This document shows, piece after piece, positions 1 through 9,579 of a DNA stretch of 64,000 bases (its first letter is position 1; every line of letters begins with the position of its first letter). The position numbers and the translations under genes are program-made. The notes beneath the pieces are model-generated. The model ran no database searches, was not told the DNA's origin, and saw only the letters and a program-made list of their open reading frames with translations. Source of the stretch: Verrucomicrobiota bacterium (lineage in GTDB: Bacteria; Verrucomicrobiota; Verrucomicrobiia; Limisphaerales; JADLHS01). Where the stretch lies: NCBI GenBank assembly GCA_029573725.1, contig JAKQDQ010000178.1:1-64000 (forward strand), given 5' to 3'.

Positions 1-1
1 G

Positions 2-145
2 TCCTTCGCGGACGGGCACGTGGAAACGTGGAAGCTCCTCGATCACCGCACCCGAAATTGGAAGTCGCTGCCAATCCCGAATACACCGCTGAATCCCGAC
101 TGGCAAAAATTGCGTGACGCGACGACGAGTTTGCTGTCGGAATAA
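2..145 (+). CDS. C-terminal end of a prepilin-type H-X9-DG protein (5' cut by window edge)
   Basis: Only the last 47 residues are present. They open with SFADGHVETWKLL, the typical end of PVC-phylum prepilin-like proteins (N-terminal GFTLIELL helix, C-terminal DG motif, DUF1559 or H-X9-DG class). These proteins are exported by a type II/IV-pilus-like machinery and are often present in dozens of copies per genome. The reading frame stops at TAA 143-145. The prepilin leader lies outside the window, so class membership rests on the DGH motif and on similarity to the complete member at 18298-19140, which has [11 protein letters not shown] at the same place. Confidence 0.7.
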   Translation, partial: SFADGHVETWKLLDHRTRNWKSLPIPNTPLNPDWQKLRDATTSLLSE

Positions 146-152
146 CGTCTTA

Positions 153-392
153 CTATCTCGTCGGCACGCCGCGCTGGCGACAGACCTCGAACAACTTGCG
201 CGTCTGCGGCTCGATGCCTTTCGCGGAGTCAATCACCATGACCACCGCATCCACGGCGGTGAGCACGCGATAGGTGTCCTCGGAGAAATCTTTGTGACCG
301 GGCGTGTCGCGCAGGTTGATGCGGTAACCGGCGTAATCGAATTGCAGCACGGTGGAGCCGATCGAGATGCCGCGCTGCTTCTCCAGTTCCAT
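153..392 (-). pseudogene. prfC: isolated internal fragment of peptide chain release factor 3
   Basis: A 79-codon stretch reads as the GTPase-domain segment of RF3: [10 protein letters not shown] (switch I), then [16 protein letters not shown] (DTPGH G3 motif), then [14 protein letters not shown] and [13 protein letters not shown]. In full RF3 this corresponds to about residues 60-140 of some 530. The P-loop upstream and everything after RGVP are missing; the frame breaks off with TR and a stop where the family continues into the NKxD region. The stop codon of the upstream membrane gene lies in the same frame 24 bases before the ATG, so there is no room for the RF3 N-terminus. The preserved motifs suggest a recent or slowly decaying copy. 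A chimeric assembly join is the main alternative. Confidence 0.8.
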
Positions 393-416
393 TCCACCGG
401 CCGTGACGGCCCCGGT

Positions 417-1439
417 TTATTGACGGTGCTTGAAATTCACGGCGGTTTGGATGAGGAGAGCCCCAGCCAGCCCCAGCTTCAGCGCGTGGATTACCCACAA
501 CCCGCGCCAGCCGGAGCGCAGGAACTGATCCACGGCGTGGAGGGAAATCAGGTCCATCAGGATCAGCGCCAGATAAAGTTCCAAGCCAAAGGGCACGAAA
601 TTCAAATGCCGCCGCCGCTGTCGCCACCAGTTCACGCCGCGCGCCAGAATCGCCACCAGCACCAGGCTGAGGACGCCCTTTTGCCACCCGCCGCGCAAGT
701 AATACCAGTCGCCGGCCCGCGCCAGCGCGCGGCCGCGGCTGCCCACGGCGATTTCCCAACCAGCCAGTTCCCCAAGCCCGAGGATCGCCAGCGCCAGCGC
801 CCAGCCGCCCCACCGGCAAGCCTCCCGCCGTGTCTGGGGCGAATTCGCGCAGCGCCGCCACAGGCGTCCGGCCATTGCGGCGGCGGCCAGCAGCAAACAC
901 CCCATCACCACCCGCGGCCATGCCCACGGCGCATCATCAGTCTGCGCCGTCCGTTCGGGAGATGAATACAACCGCACCGGTCGCAACCGTTGCGGCGGCG
1001 CCTCATTGACGACGGGGATCGGTCCCGTGTTGGCGACGCGCGAATGGTCGCTCCACCGGCCGGTCGGGCTGAGAAAGATGATGCCGTTGACGAAGCGCAG
1101 CCCGGGCCGCGCTGGCACCGGCAATTTGAAGTCCAGAGTGTGGACGTTCGTGGAAACCCGCCGGGGCGGGCTGGCAACCAGAAAGCCCTGGGACGTGTGG
1201 TGATTGGTGGCCCAATGCAAATCCACGCACAGGTAGGCGGGCGCGGCCAGATGTGGCACGCTCACGCGCAAAATGAGGGATTGCCCGACCTCCACCGCCG
1301 CGGGCGCACTGACCCGCACCCAATCCACCCGGCTGTCCAATTGGCCGAGCCCCAACCAAACCGCCCCCACCGCCAGCAGCAGTGCGAGTGCGACCACGGT
1401 TGTTCGCTTGGCGATGAATGGCCGGCGACGCGTGTTCAA
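417..1439 (-). CDS. multi-spanning membrane protein of unknown function
   Basis: About 340 residues. An N-terminal membrane helix (VVALALLLAVGAVWLG) is followed by a ~150-residue extracytoplasmic beta-rich region containing PAPAAVEVGQ-like and VHTLDFKLPVP stretches. At least four further hydrophobic segments follow (VVMGCLLLAAAAMAG, WALALAILGLG, VLSLVLVAILARG, LYLALILMDLISL and a last one near LAGALLIQTAV). The open frame continues far upstream into the 3' part of the neighbouring LVIVD gene, which is not credible. I placed the start at TTG 1439, just before the first helix; TTG 1475 is equally possible and no clear ribosome site decides. I do not recognise a family. It lies in the same direction as the surface protein upstream and directly before the prfC fragment. 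Confidence 0.55.
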   Translation of the reverse strand: MNTRRRPFIAKRTTVVALALLLAVGAVWLGLGQLDSRVDWVRVSAPAAVEVGQSLILRVSVPHLAAPAYLCVDLHWATNHHTSQGFLVASPPRRVSTNVHTLDFKLPVPARPGLRFVNGIIFLSPTGRWSDHSRVANTGPIPVVNEAPPQRLRPVRLYSSPERTAQTDDAPWAWPRVVMGCLLLAAAAMAGRLWRRCANSPQTRREACRWGGWALALAILGLGELAGWEIAVGSRGRALARAGDWYYLRGGWQKGVLSLVLVAILARGVNWWRQRRRHLNFVPFGLELYLALILMDLISLHAVDQFLRSGWRGLWVIHALKLGLAGALLIQTAVNFKHRQ

Positions 1440-1591
1440 GCGGAGGCAGCATCGCTCACCCGCCCGCGCAGACAAGGACGAATTGTCACCCGTCCCGGAC
1501 GCTGCACGCGCGAAATCCCCGCGCGCGCATCCGGCGGTGCGGGCGGCAGTCAGGACGTCAATCCGCCCGTTGCTTGATGCGGCCCGCCCGG

Positions 1592-4500
1592 TCAGCGGAC
1601 AAAGACACGGTAGGGGCCACAAAATTGGTTGTCGAAAATCAATCGGGCGCGAGTGGCGGCAGGCGCCATCCGTGCGCCCGGGGCGGCGGCCTCGCTCCAA
1701 CCCACCTGCAACCGGTAGAAATTTTTGACCGAGTTGGTGGCGGCCAGCACAAACCGCCCGGTCCCATCCGCCTGATTGACTGGCGGGACCATGACTTCCG
1801 TCCACGGGGTCAAGCTGAGTTCCGGGCGGTGGAAGAGCTGGTAGACACGCCCGGCGTGCTGCGGCCAGAAGGAGAGGCTGGCCACGGCATTGGTCACGGT
1901 GACGGTAAATTTCAGGTGTGAGACCGCATTGGTGGGGTTGGTGCCCATGATGTATTCACGCGCGGTGTGATACCCGTCATTGTCCGGATCGGCGAGTGGA
2001 TCGGTCGGCCCCCCGAAGAAAGCATCCCGCCACCAGACCGGCACGGTGAGGTCGGTCGGCGCATCCTGCGCGGTGACGTATTCAAATTTGACCGCGTCAG
2101 CCAGCACCACGGAAGGGCCGGCTTGATTGGCGAGCCGCACGAAACCGCTGGTGCCCTTGACGAACTCCAGCCCCGCCGCCAGCAGCCGCCAACCTCCGCC
2201 GCCAGTTTTCTGGTTCACCTCCAGATGGGTCGTGCCGTTGGCGTGGACGATTTCAAAGGGCGCATTGTCGGCGCGATTGTTCCCCTGCGGGTACCAGATG
2301 TAAACGTCGTAGCGGCCGGGCGTGGTCAAATTGGGTCGCCAGGTGGCCGTGGCCGTCGGCGCGCCGGCAACGGAAGCGGCGAAGCGATAATCCGTCCCGT
2401 ATTTGTCGGTGGAACTCGTGCCCGGAGTCCAATCCCCCGTGAAGGTGGCGGCGGCGTTATCCAGGATCAGCGCGCCGGCGGTGGTGAACTGGTAAACGCC
2501 GGACAGATAGGTGTTCGTGCCGTCATGGGACAGCGCCTGATAACTGTACGTCGTGCCCGGCGTCAAACCGGTCAGCAGCAGCACATGGTTGGTGGTGCGC
2601 TCCGGGTCCAAATAGGAATCCGAGGCAAAGCTGCCCTGGGCCGCGGCGACGGCCTGATTTTGTTCCAGATCGGAGTCGGCGCTGAATTGCACCCGGCTGT
2701 CGGCCGGCACGGTGGTGGCCCAGGTGACGAGCGCACTGCAGGCGCCGGGCGCGGCCTGGACGGAGTTGAGGTAGGGCGAATCCAACAGCGTCAGGACGGC
2801 GGGCGGACTGGTGGTCTGTCCCGCCGGATTGAGGACGACCACGGTGTAGGCCCCAACGTCCTCGGGCTGCACATTCCAGCGGGTGTAACTGTTGTTGGTG
2901 GCTCCGGGAATCGGCGTGCCGTTGAATTGCCACTGGTAAAACAGCGGGGCGCCGCCGGTGGCGGCGACCGAGAAGGTGGCGGCGGCCTCCGGGAAAACGG
3001 CCACGGAAACCGGCGGGATGGAAATCACCGGCGGCGCCGGCAGCACGAGGGTTTCCACACGCACGTTGTCGAAAAGGACGAACGCCGCTTCCGCCGGCGT
3101 CGCGATGGAGTTGAACAAATCCATGTAGCCGAGCATCACGTTGCCGTTGGTGAAGGCGGAGGCGTTGACCCGCTGGGCGATGAGCTTTCCGTCGAGGCGC
3201 CAGGTGAGGACCTGGTTGAGGTCCTGGCTGAGTTCCACGGTGACCCAGCGTTTGCCGGGCGCGCCGGGGCTTTCAAATGGCGGGGCGGGAAAGAGGTCCA
3301 GCCAGACGGGATCGCCATGGTCCGCGCTGGTCGCGCCGCTGGCGCTGAAGCCACTGCTGGCAAAGGACAACGCGGTGGGGCGGCCGGCGGGGTTGCCCAC
3401 ATAGGCGCGATAATCCGGATTGGTGCCGCCTTCGCCATCCAGGGCAAAGAAAATTCCATCGCTCGGATCGGACGTGGCGGAGTCCCAATTGACCCGGGTG
3501 CCGGTGTGGTTGAGGCCGCAGGTGAAATGTTCGGTGCTGCCCGTGCCGCCTCCCGGTCCGCCCGGGTAATTCATCCAGAGATCGAACGTCAACCGGTAGG
3601 CGCCCTGGAAGAATTGATTCTTCGGATACAAACTGACGCCGGCGGGCGCGCCCAGCGCATCGTTGTTGTTCACCGTCAATCGCAGTCCGCGGGTGGTGCC
3701 GCCGGAGGCGTGCGGGGCCGCGGGAATGGGCGCGCCATGGAAGTCGCTGTAATACGTGCTGTAATCAAACGCCCACGTGGCGGTGTAATCGGAAATCCCA
3801 TTGCCGCTGCCGGCGAAGAGATCCCAGTCATCCGCCGAGGCGGGAGTGTCAAAATCATCCGCGAACACCGTCTGCCAGGTCTGCGGATAGGTGACGCTCA
3901 AGCTGGCGACGACGCTGGTGACGACGGCGGTGGCATTGGAGACCACCAGCGCGTAAGTGCCCGCTTGCGCGGCCTGCACGTTGGCCAGAACCAGATTGCT
4001 GCTGGTACCGCCGGGCAGATTCACGCCGTTGAAGCGCCATTGATAATGCAGGTCCGAACCGGTCACCACCGGGGTAAAGGCGGCTTCCGCTCCGGCCGCA
4101 ACGGTCTGGCTGCGGGGCGGCTGCACGATCAGCGGCGGGAAATCACCGGTGGGCGTCAGCAACCCGCTCCCATCCAGGATCAGCAGGCCGCGTTGAATGT
4201 CGCTGACGAGCAACTTATCGAAACCCAGGTGCGGAAACACCCCCCAGTTGCCCTGATACGAACTGGTGGCCGTGCCGGGAAACGTGTCGTAATACCCGAT
4301 GCGCACCGGCCGGTGGACGTCGGCGATGTCGAAGACCTGCAGACCGTTTTGATACCAGCTGAGAAACAGGTGATTGCCGATGACCACCGGGTTGTGGGGA
4401 ATGTTGGCGCCGAGGCCCATGCTGGCCGGCGTCAAGATGAGAAACGGCGCGGTGTTGGAACTCAACGCCGCCGGATCGGAGACGTCAAAAAAACGCACGT

Positions 4501-5362
4501 CGCCGCCGGGAATCTCGCGGCAAACGATCAGTGTGTCGCCATCCTCGGTCGGCCAGCTGCTATGCGAATTGTAGCCGGAGTAAACGCGCCCGAGCCATTG
4601 CGCCGGCTGACTCCCCAGCGCCGTGACGTCCCACAAATCCGTCTGCCCCGGCGACGCGGGATTGCCGTTGTCGTGGCCGCCCCAGCCCGAGGTGTAGAGG
4701 ATGACCCGGTCACCCTTGGGACGCACGGTGATTTGGTGAACCTTGGTGGTGTTGGTGGTAACGATGTCCTGGAGATACACCGGCGCCGCGGGATCGCGGA
4801 CGTCGAAAACCTTCACCGTCACAATGCCCGGCACGTGCGCCGCTTCATACAAAAAATCACGTTCCAGAAAGACCGTATGCACATAATCAAATCCGTTTGT
4901 GACGTCGCCGGTGGTGCCGCCGATGCGACACAGCAATTGCGGCGCGGCGGGATTGGTCAGCGAAACGATGTGCAGGCCGCCGCCGCTCCAGCTGCCAAAG
5001 TACCCGATGCGCTGGCGCAGCGCTCCCAGCTCGAACTGGTTCTGACTTTTGGGGCTGGGACAGTACACGCTCAACAGAACCGGCGCGGCGGGGTTGCTGA
5101 TGGAGTATATCCCCACGCCATAGTTGTAGGTGTCATACCGCAGCCAAACCCCCAGGCAGGCCAGATCGCCTTCGGCCCAAACATCCCCGTAGGAAATCGG
5201 GCTGGCCGACGGCCGGGTCTGGCTGACGAGCTGGAGGTTGAAATTGGTGGGGTTTTGAGCGGCGAGGACCGCGGGCCACAGACCCAGGCCGCAGGCCGCC
5301 AGGCGCGACAACCCGAAGCGGACGATACGAAACCCAATACACGCCATGATCTGTGGGCTCAT
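1592..5362 (-). CDS. large secreted LVIVD-repeat / Ig-like / golvesin-domain protein
   Basis: 1256 residues with a signal peptide ending near LWPAVLAAQ. Residues ~40-410 contain repeated LVIVD-type blades (LHIVSLTNPAAP, VKVFDVRDPAAPVYL, LQVFDIADVHRPVRIG), which form a propeller in the choice-of-anchor B group. Next come an Ig-like module (QPPRSQTVAAG to VVSN), a laminin-G-like region (~500-770), a second Ig-like module (FYQWQFNGTPIPG), an Fn3-like segment of the purple-acid-phosphatase type (TWATTVPADSRVQFS) and a golvesin-C-terminal-like domain (YDVYIWYPQGNNRAD to VVLADAVKFEYV). The end carries a calcium-binding-like DPDNDGYHTAREYIMGTNP motif and a terminal beta domain. The architecture suggests an exported adhesin or carbohydrate-binding surface protein; no catalytic domain is visible. 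A second in-frame ATG at 5347 is an equally good start, since it keeps the signal peptide intact. Confidence 0.8.
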   Translation of the reverse strand: MSPQIMACIGFRIVRFGLSRLAACGLGLWPAVLAAQNPTNFNLQLVSQTRPSASPISYGDVWAEGDLACLGVWLRYDTYNYGVGIYSISNPAAPVLLSVYCPSPKSQNQFELGALRQRIGYFGSWSGGGLHIVSLTNPAAPQLLCRIGGTTGDVTNGFDYVHTVFLERDFLYEAAHVPGIVTVKVFDVRDPAAPVYLQDIVTTNTTKVHQITVRPKGDRVILYTSGWGGHDNGNPASPGQTDLWDVTALGSQPAQWLGRVYSGYNSHSSWPTEDGDTLIVCREIPGGDVRFFDVSDPAALSSNTAPFLILTPASMGLGANIPHNPVVIGNHLFLSWYQNGLQVFDIADVHRPVRIGYYDTFPGTATSSYQGNWGVFPHLGFDKLLVSDIQRGLLILDGSGLLTPTGDFPPLIVQPPRSQTVAAGAEAAFTPVVTGSDLHYQWRFNGVNLPGGTSSNLVLANVQAAQAGTYALVVSNATAVVTSVVASLSVTYPQTWQTVFADDFDTPASADDWDLFAGSGNGISDYTATWAFDYSTYYSDFHGAPIPAAPHASGGTTRGLRLTVNNNDALGAPAGVSLYPKNQFFQGAYRLTFDLWMNYPGGPGGGTGSTEHFTCGLNHTGTRVNWDSATSDPSDGIFFALDGEGGTNPDYRAYVGNPAGRPTALSFASSGFSASGATSADHGDPVWLDLFPAPPFESPGAPGKRWVTVELSQDLNQVLTWRLDGKLIAQRVNASAFTNGNVMLGYMDLFNSIATPAEAAFVLFDNVRVETLVLPAPPVISIPPVSVAVFPEAAATFSVAATGGAPLFYQWQFNGTPIPGATNNSYTRWNVQPEDVGAYTVVVLNPAGQTTSPPAVLTLLDSPYLNSVQAAPGACSALVTWATTVPADSRVQFSADSDLEQNQAVAAAQGSFASDSYLDPERTTNHVLLLTGLTPGTTYSYQALSHDGTNTYLSGVYQFTTAGALILDNAAATFTGDWTPGTSSTDKYGTDYRFAASVAGAPTATATWRPNLTTPGRYDVYIWYPQGNNRADNAPFEIVHANGTTHLEVNQKTGGGGWRLLAAGLEFVKGTSGFVRLANQAGPSVVLADAVKFEYVTAQDAPTDLTVPVWWRDAFFGGPTDPLADPDNDGYHTAREYIMGTNPTNAVSHLKFTVTVTNAVASLSFWPQHAGRVYQLFHRPELSLTPWTEVMVPPVNQADGTGRFVLAATNSVKNFYRLQVGWSEAAAPGARMAPAATRARLIFDNQFCGPYRVFVR

Positions 5363-5397
5363 CTATACGACACCAGTGCGGTTTGGACAAATGCAAA

Positions 5398-5856
5398 TCA
5401 CGGCACAAGGATGTCGTGACGCGCCGCGGCCAGCCGGGCCGCGGGAACGGTGAGACTGGCCGCCTCCGCTGCCGGGGGCCCTGCAGATTCGGCAAGGACA
5501 TATTCGAGGACGGCTTTGAGGTCGTGAAGATCACGTTTGAAAATGTAGCCGGCCGCCCCGGCGGCGAACATGCGTTCCACCAGGCGCTGGTCGTTGCTGG
5601 CGCTGACAAAAATGAACGGAAGGGACGGAGCAAGATCCAGGGTGATCGCCAAGGCCCGGAATCCGTCGAAAATCTGCCGGTCGCCATCCGCCAGAATCAA
5701 ATCGGGCGGATGGAGCATCAGTTCCCGTCGAAAATCGGTTTCCGACTGCACCCGTGTCAGCACACAGGCAAAATCCGTCCGCTCCAATTCGCGCGCGATC
5801 GCTGCAGCGTCCGCCGGATTGTCTTCCACCAAAAGGATGCCCAATCGAATTGGCAT
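5398..5856 (-). CDS. CheY-like single-domain response regulator
   Basis: About 152 residues. LGILLVEDNPADAAAI carries the acidic pocket, LILADGDRQIFDGF holds the phosphoacceptor Asp region, FIFVSASND the conserved Thr/Ser position, and AGYIFKRDL the Lys of the receiver fold. There is no output domain, only a short tail after the receiver. I chose the ATG in front of PIRLGILLVED (5856) over the ATG at 5895 because receiver domains start there. It is probably part of the same minus-strand group as the NtrC-type activator and the FliK-like protein upstream. No cognate histidine kinase is in the window. Confidence 0.8.
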   Translation of the reverse strand: MPIRLGILLVEDNPADAAAIARELERTDFACVLTRVQSETDFRRELMLHPPDLILADGDRQIFDGFRALAITLDLAPSLPFIFVSASNDQRLVERMFAAGAAGYIFKRDLHDLKAVLEYVLAESAGPPAAEAASLTVPAARLAAARHDILVP

Positions 5857-5966
5857 GGTAACGGTGACTTGCTGACCGGCCATAACCTGACGCACGGAGA
5901 TGCCCGCGCAAGCCCGATTTTACAAAACTTATTCACCAATCGCTGCCCGCCGCCAACCGGGAATCA

Positions 5967-6233
5967 CTAAAATGCGCTGGTCACCAGGATGACCCGGATC
6001 CTCGCATCGCGGGCGGCCACCACCACGCGCCACTGGGCAGAGGTCTGTGTGCCACAGGGCGGGGCGCCGGGCGCGGGTTTCCCCGCCACCATGATCAATT
6101 CCGGCGCGGATTGGGAGGCCCCTCTCCCCAGGTTGAGACTGACATTGCACAGCGAAAAGCGTTGTCCGGTCAAACAGGCCCCGGTGCGGGTCTTCGTATG
6201 CAACATCATTGGCCGGAACGGATGATTCGCCAT
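5967..6233 (-). CDS. small unrecognised ORF, possibly translationally coupled to the FliK-like gene
   Basis: The ATG at 6233 overlaps the TGA of the upstream gene in the arrangement TGATG, a typical coupling junction. The 88-residue product has no membrane segment and two cysteines in the middle; the C-terminus WRVVVAARDARIRVILVTSAF is beta-like. No family is recognised. The overlapping start is the only positive evidence, and another long minus-strand frame covers the same bases, so it could be spurious. Confidence 0.35.
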   Translation of the reverse strand: MANHPFRPMMLHTKTRTGACLTGQRFSLCNVSLNLGRGASQSAPELIMVAGKPAPGAPPCGTQTSAQWRVVVAARDARIRVILVTSAF

Positions 6234-6817
6234 CAGCCCGGCAACGATTTGTTCGTCGCAACCGGCGGCGGTTGGTTGACGACCAACGATGCGGCATTCA
6301 ACGCCAGCGGTCGCGCCGCCGCCGGCCGGTCGGCAGCGAGCGACGACATCTGGAGCGACTCCATCGGGTCGCCCTGGAAAAACTCCGTGTAACCGGTGGA
6401 AGTGCGGTTGATCAGCCCCGCCAGGCGGACGTGATAATCAGCCAGATGCGCCTGCAGTTGCGGCCAGAGCAGGGCCAGGCTGGCGTGGTCGCCGCGATCG
6501 CACCAGGCCTGCACCGCCACCTGACCCTCGCGCCAGTGGAGCCGCAACGCAATCTGCGTCTTCAGGTTGGGGGTCAGAATGACCTCTACAAAATCGTCAC
6601 CGCCACGTTTGAACATGCGGATTTCGCGGGCGATGACTTCGCCCAGGCGAAGCATGGTCTGCTGGGGGGAGACCTCGAGTTCGGCGGCGGCCCCGGCATG
6701 TGCAGACCGGGACAGTGGAGGTCGGGAGGGACCAGCAGCGATCAGACTACGAGCCGTACCAGGCAAAAATTGCTGGGAGGCCCCGGCAACATCTTCCTTC
6801 TTGTCCATAGTTTTCAT
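6233..6817 (-). CDS. FliK C-terminal-like protein (flagellar/secretion hook-length control-like)
   Basis: 194 residues. The N-terminal ~70 are low complexity. Residues ~70-135 (VEVILTPNLKTQIALRLHW, then VAVQAWCDRGDHASL and LWPQLQAHLADYHVRL) follow the pattern of the FliK/YscP substrate-switch domain: an LxPxxxxxIxLRL strand, an acidic or polar strand, then a helix with LxxxLxxxxVxL. The family normally terminates rod or hook growth in flagellar and type III systems. It lies 161 bases downstream of the NtrC-type activator in the same direction. No flagellar structural gene is visible, so the role is inferred from one weakly conserved domain. Another divergent secretion-associated protein is possible. 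Confidence 0.45.
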   Translation of the reverse strand: MKTMDKKEDVAGASQQFLPGTARSLIAAGPSRPPLSRSAHAGAAAELEVSPQQTMLRLGEVIAREIRMFKRGGDDFVEVILTPNLKTQIALRLHWREGQVAVQAWCDRGDHASLALLWPQLQAHLADYHVRLAGLINRTSTGYTEFFQGDPMESLQMSSLAADRPAAARPLALNAASLVVNQPPPVATNKSLPG

Positions 6818-6978
6818 CGTGCCCCCACTTCAAGCACCGCCTGTGCCAGTCGTGCCCCAGTGGAGTCAGCGTGCCGGACATTGCGCCGGGAACGGTGGAA
6901 ACAGATGGACAGACGAGGGCGGGAGGCCGCGTCAGACGCGGCGCCCCGGGCCCGAAAAGAGCCAGCCGGATACGGTCC

Positions 6979-8409
6979 TCACGAAACGACGCCGGCGGTG
7001 GCGGCATCCCCCGCGCCGGCGGAGGCCTGGTCGCCCAGCTCGTACTCGTTCAGTTTATTGCGCAGGGTGCGAATGCTGATGCCGAGCTTGCGTGCCGCAT
7101 GCGTGCGATTGGCGCCGCACTGGTCCAAGGTTTCGAGGATGTGTCGCTTCTCCACCTCGCTTAACGTCAGGGGGGCGGCGGCGCCGAGCGCGGTGCCCGT
7201 GGTGGAAGAGAGCGGCAGTTGCGTGGCGGAGATCCCGGGCGGGGGACGGTGAAATCCCAGCGCCGCCGGCTGGATCGGCTCCCCATCCGTGCACAGGATC
7301 ACGGCGCGCTCAAGGACGTTTTGGAGTTCGCGCACGTTGCCCGGCCAGGCGTGGTTTTCCAGCGCCACGCGACTGGCCGCGGAGAGGCCGGCGGTACGCA
7401 CGCCGTGTTTCCGTTCGAAACGCTGCCGGAATTGTTCGGCCAGGAACAAAATATCCTCGCGCCGCTCGCGCAACGGCGGCATGGCCACGGGCACCACGTT
7501 CAGGCGGAAATATAGATCCTGACGGAACTCCTGCTTCTCGATGCTTTGCTCCAGATCGCGGTTCGTGGTGGCGAGCACCCGGACGTCCACCTTGATGGTG
7601 CGCGAACCGCCGACGCGTTCGAGTTCGCGCTCCTGCAGCACGCGCAGGAGTTTCGCCTGGAGCGGCAGGGGAATCTCGCTGATTTCATCCAGCAACAGGG
7701 TGCCGCCGTGGGCCAGTTCAAACCGGCCCTCGCGCCGGGTCAACGCGCCGGTGAACGCGCCCTTTTCATGACCGAAAAATTCGCTTTCAATGAGGCTTTC
7801 GGGAATGGCCGCGCAGTTCACCCGGATGAAAGGCCCCTGGGCGCGCGGGCTGGCCTGGTGAATGGCCCGCGCCACGAGCTCCTTGCCCGTGCCGCTTTCT
7901 CCGTGGATCAAGACCGTTGCCTGGGTGCGGGCCACTTTCCGGATGAGTTCCCGCACCTGCGCCAACGCCGGGCTTTGCCCCAAGAGCTCCGGCTCGTCGG
8001 CCACATCGGCCCGGGAGAAAAACCGGTTCACTTTGAGCAGGCGGGTGAACTCCTGCGCTTTTTGCAGTGTCACCTCCAACTGCTCACCAGAGAAGGGTTT
8101 GAGCAGATAATCAAACGCCCCGGCTTTCATGCAGGCCACTGCGGATTCAACCGAGCCGAAACCGGTCATCATCACCACCAGCGGCTTGCCCGGACGACTT
8201 TGGAGCTGCCGCAAAAATTCCGTGCCGTCGCCATCCGGCAACCGCACGTCGCATAACACCAGATCGAAATTGTCCTGGGCCAGGCACTCCTGGGCGGCGC
8301 TGATCGTCGCGACGCCGGCCACGTCATAACGGCGATGCCGCAGCAATTGCTCCAGGCTTTTTCGCACCAGCGCATCGTCCTCGAGTACCAGAATTTTTTC
8401 CATCGGCAT
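6979..8409 (-). CDS. NtrC-family sigma-54-dependent response regulator
   Basis: 476 residues in three domains. The receiver (1-~120) starts [15 protein letters not shown], with [13 protein letters not shown] holding the phosphoacceptor Asp and [12 protein letters not shown] the conserved Lys. The AAA+ sigma-54 activation domain (~145-380) has Walker [16 protein letters not shown], the sigma-54-contact loop GAFTGA, Walker [11 protein letters not shown] and a downstream [11 protein letters not shown] segment. The Fis-type HTH at the end reads [20 protein letters not shown] then [16 protein letters not shown]. All catalytic motifs look intact. The frame is open upstream to 8655, but that segment lacks domain similarity; I used the ATG at 8409 (MPMEK), with 8403 also possible. 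It probably controls sigma-54 promoters for the secretion or flagellar-like genes beside it. Confidence 0.92.
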   Translation of the reverse strand: MPMEKILVLEDDALVRKSLEQLLRHRRYDVAGVATISAAQECLAQDNFDLVLCDVRLPDGDGTEFLRQLQSRPGKPLVVMMTGFGSVESAVACMKAGAFDYLLKPFSGEQLEVTLQKAQEFTRLLKVNRFFSRADVADEPELLGQSPALAQVRELIRKVARTQATVLIHGESGTGKELVARAIHQASPRAQGPFIRVNCAAIPESLIESEFFGHEKGAFTGALTRREGRFELAHGGTLLLDEISEIPLPLQAKLLRVLQERELERVGGSRTIKVDVRVLATTNRDLEQSIEKQEFRQDLYFRLNVVPVAMPPLRERREDILFLAEQFRQRFERKHGVRTAGLSAASRVALENHAWPGNVRELQNVLERAVILCTDGEPIQPAALGFHRPPPGISATQLPLSSTTGTALGAAAPLTLSEVEKRHILETLDQCGANRTHAARKLGISIRTLRNKLNEYELGDQASAGAGDAATAGVVS

Positions 8410-8689
8410 GGTCGCAGCACTTTGGCGCCCCCGCCTGTGCAAGGCCGCGAACACCAAGTTGATGGCTGATTTAGCGATGGACCGCCGCGGCCTGGCAAGT
8501 TTTTTCTCGCCGCAGCCACCATTGGGCGGGACGGTGAAACCAACCGGCGGCGGAAGTTTCGGCACCAGGCAAAGGTGCGCCCGGCTTTCCTGCGACGTCG
8601 GTAACGCCGCAACGCCCGCCGGTCCGGCGTGGCTGCTTTGCAACGGTTCTGGCAATGTGGACCGATCCGTTGGATGCCGCTGGCCTTGC

Positions 8690-9104
8690 GGTCGCTGATG
8701 GCGTCAGGCGCATTGTCGCGACAATCTCCATCTCCGGCCGGGACTCCACTTGCCGCTTGGACGCAGAGTATCCAACGACTGGGCACGGAATTATTGACGG
8801 TCGTCGCGACTTGGCGGGTTTCTTTCCAGTGTACTTGGACATCAAACAACTGCGGACTCTATTCCCGCCCGGGGCGCAGTTCGCCTACAAACTCAAGCAC
8901 GCAAATCAAGGGGTGAACGTGGTGTTCACACCGTTCCCACGGCCCGACGCCACCGGGTACCAGACGGACTACAACAAGGCTGGCCAGATTTTGAGCGGCC
9001 TGACATTTCGTGTTGACGCTGCCGGATTGTCGGGGCCATCCGCATCTCTGAATTCTATCGCGACAGAAGACAAAGGCGTGTTTCTTCTCGAAGGCTGGGC
9101 ACAC
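8690..9104 (+). pseudogene. remnant of a large surface/repeat protein segment
   Basis: The frame beginning around 8690 contains a convincing protein-like stretch from 8820 to 9104: AGFFPVYLDIKQLRTLFPPG, FAYKLKHANQGVNVVFTPF and ATEDKGVFLLEG. I recognise this as a type of segment recurring in very large verrucomicrobial exported proteins (FFPVYLDI followed by YKLKHAD and VLIEG patterns), of unknown function. The piece has no start with a signal peptide, and the part after 9104 turns into low-complexity Arg/Pro-rich sequence. It is therefore read as a fragment of a deleted gene. It sits immediately before the aspS fragment, in the same decayed zone. Confidence 0.45.
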
Positions 9105-9575
9105 TGGGCATTCCGCGCGAGGAGGCGGGCGGGAGGCGGCACTTTGCCGGCCCGCTGGCGGAGCCCGAATTCACGTTCCGTTGCGCCGGCAGACGCGGGT
9201 TCTCCCAGAGCATCGGGTTTCGGAGCCGACCGGAAGCAAAAGCTGTATTTGACAAAAAGGAGCCACCCATTGGTGTGAGCGGTCAAGAGCGACAATAGTT
9301 TTCCGTCAGCCAGCTTTTCGTTTCTTAAAAGCTGTCTTGGTCTGTTCCGGCCGTTAGGGCGGGCGGCGTTCCAAGCGCGATTCCTTCCTGTCCTTTCGGT
9401 CGTTGTTGGCGGATGCCTCCTGCCCGTCAGGGAAGGGGATCCGTTCAGTCACCCATCGGGTTCCAGCGTGGCACGTCCGGCCTGGGTGTCAGTCCGGTCT
9501 GCCGTCGTTCCGCTGGCGCGGTTCGGCGGCGCACGCCCTCCGCCCGCGTTCGCGGAAGCCAGAAACCATTCAGTG
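9105..9575. other. 471-bp stretch without a recognisable gene
   Basis: The stretch lies between the surface-protein remnant and the aspS fragment. Both strands carry only short, arginine- and proline-rich frames typical of non-coding GC-rich DNA. No terminator, inverted repeat or RNA fold was obvious by eye. It may be degraded sequence of the genes that once flanked the two remnants. Confidence 0.4.
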
Positions 9576-9579
9576 CCAA

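Noticed and set aside
1967-5419. 1150-codon plus-strand open frame
   Set aside because: It is the antisense shadow of the LVIVD surface-protein gene: Arg/Gly/Val-rich, no domains, while the minus strand shows signal peptide, propeller and Ig motifs.
8410-8655. N-terminal extension of the NtrC-type activator up to 8655
   Set aside because: The 82 extra residues have no receiver-domain similarity; the receiver begins directly after ATG 8409.
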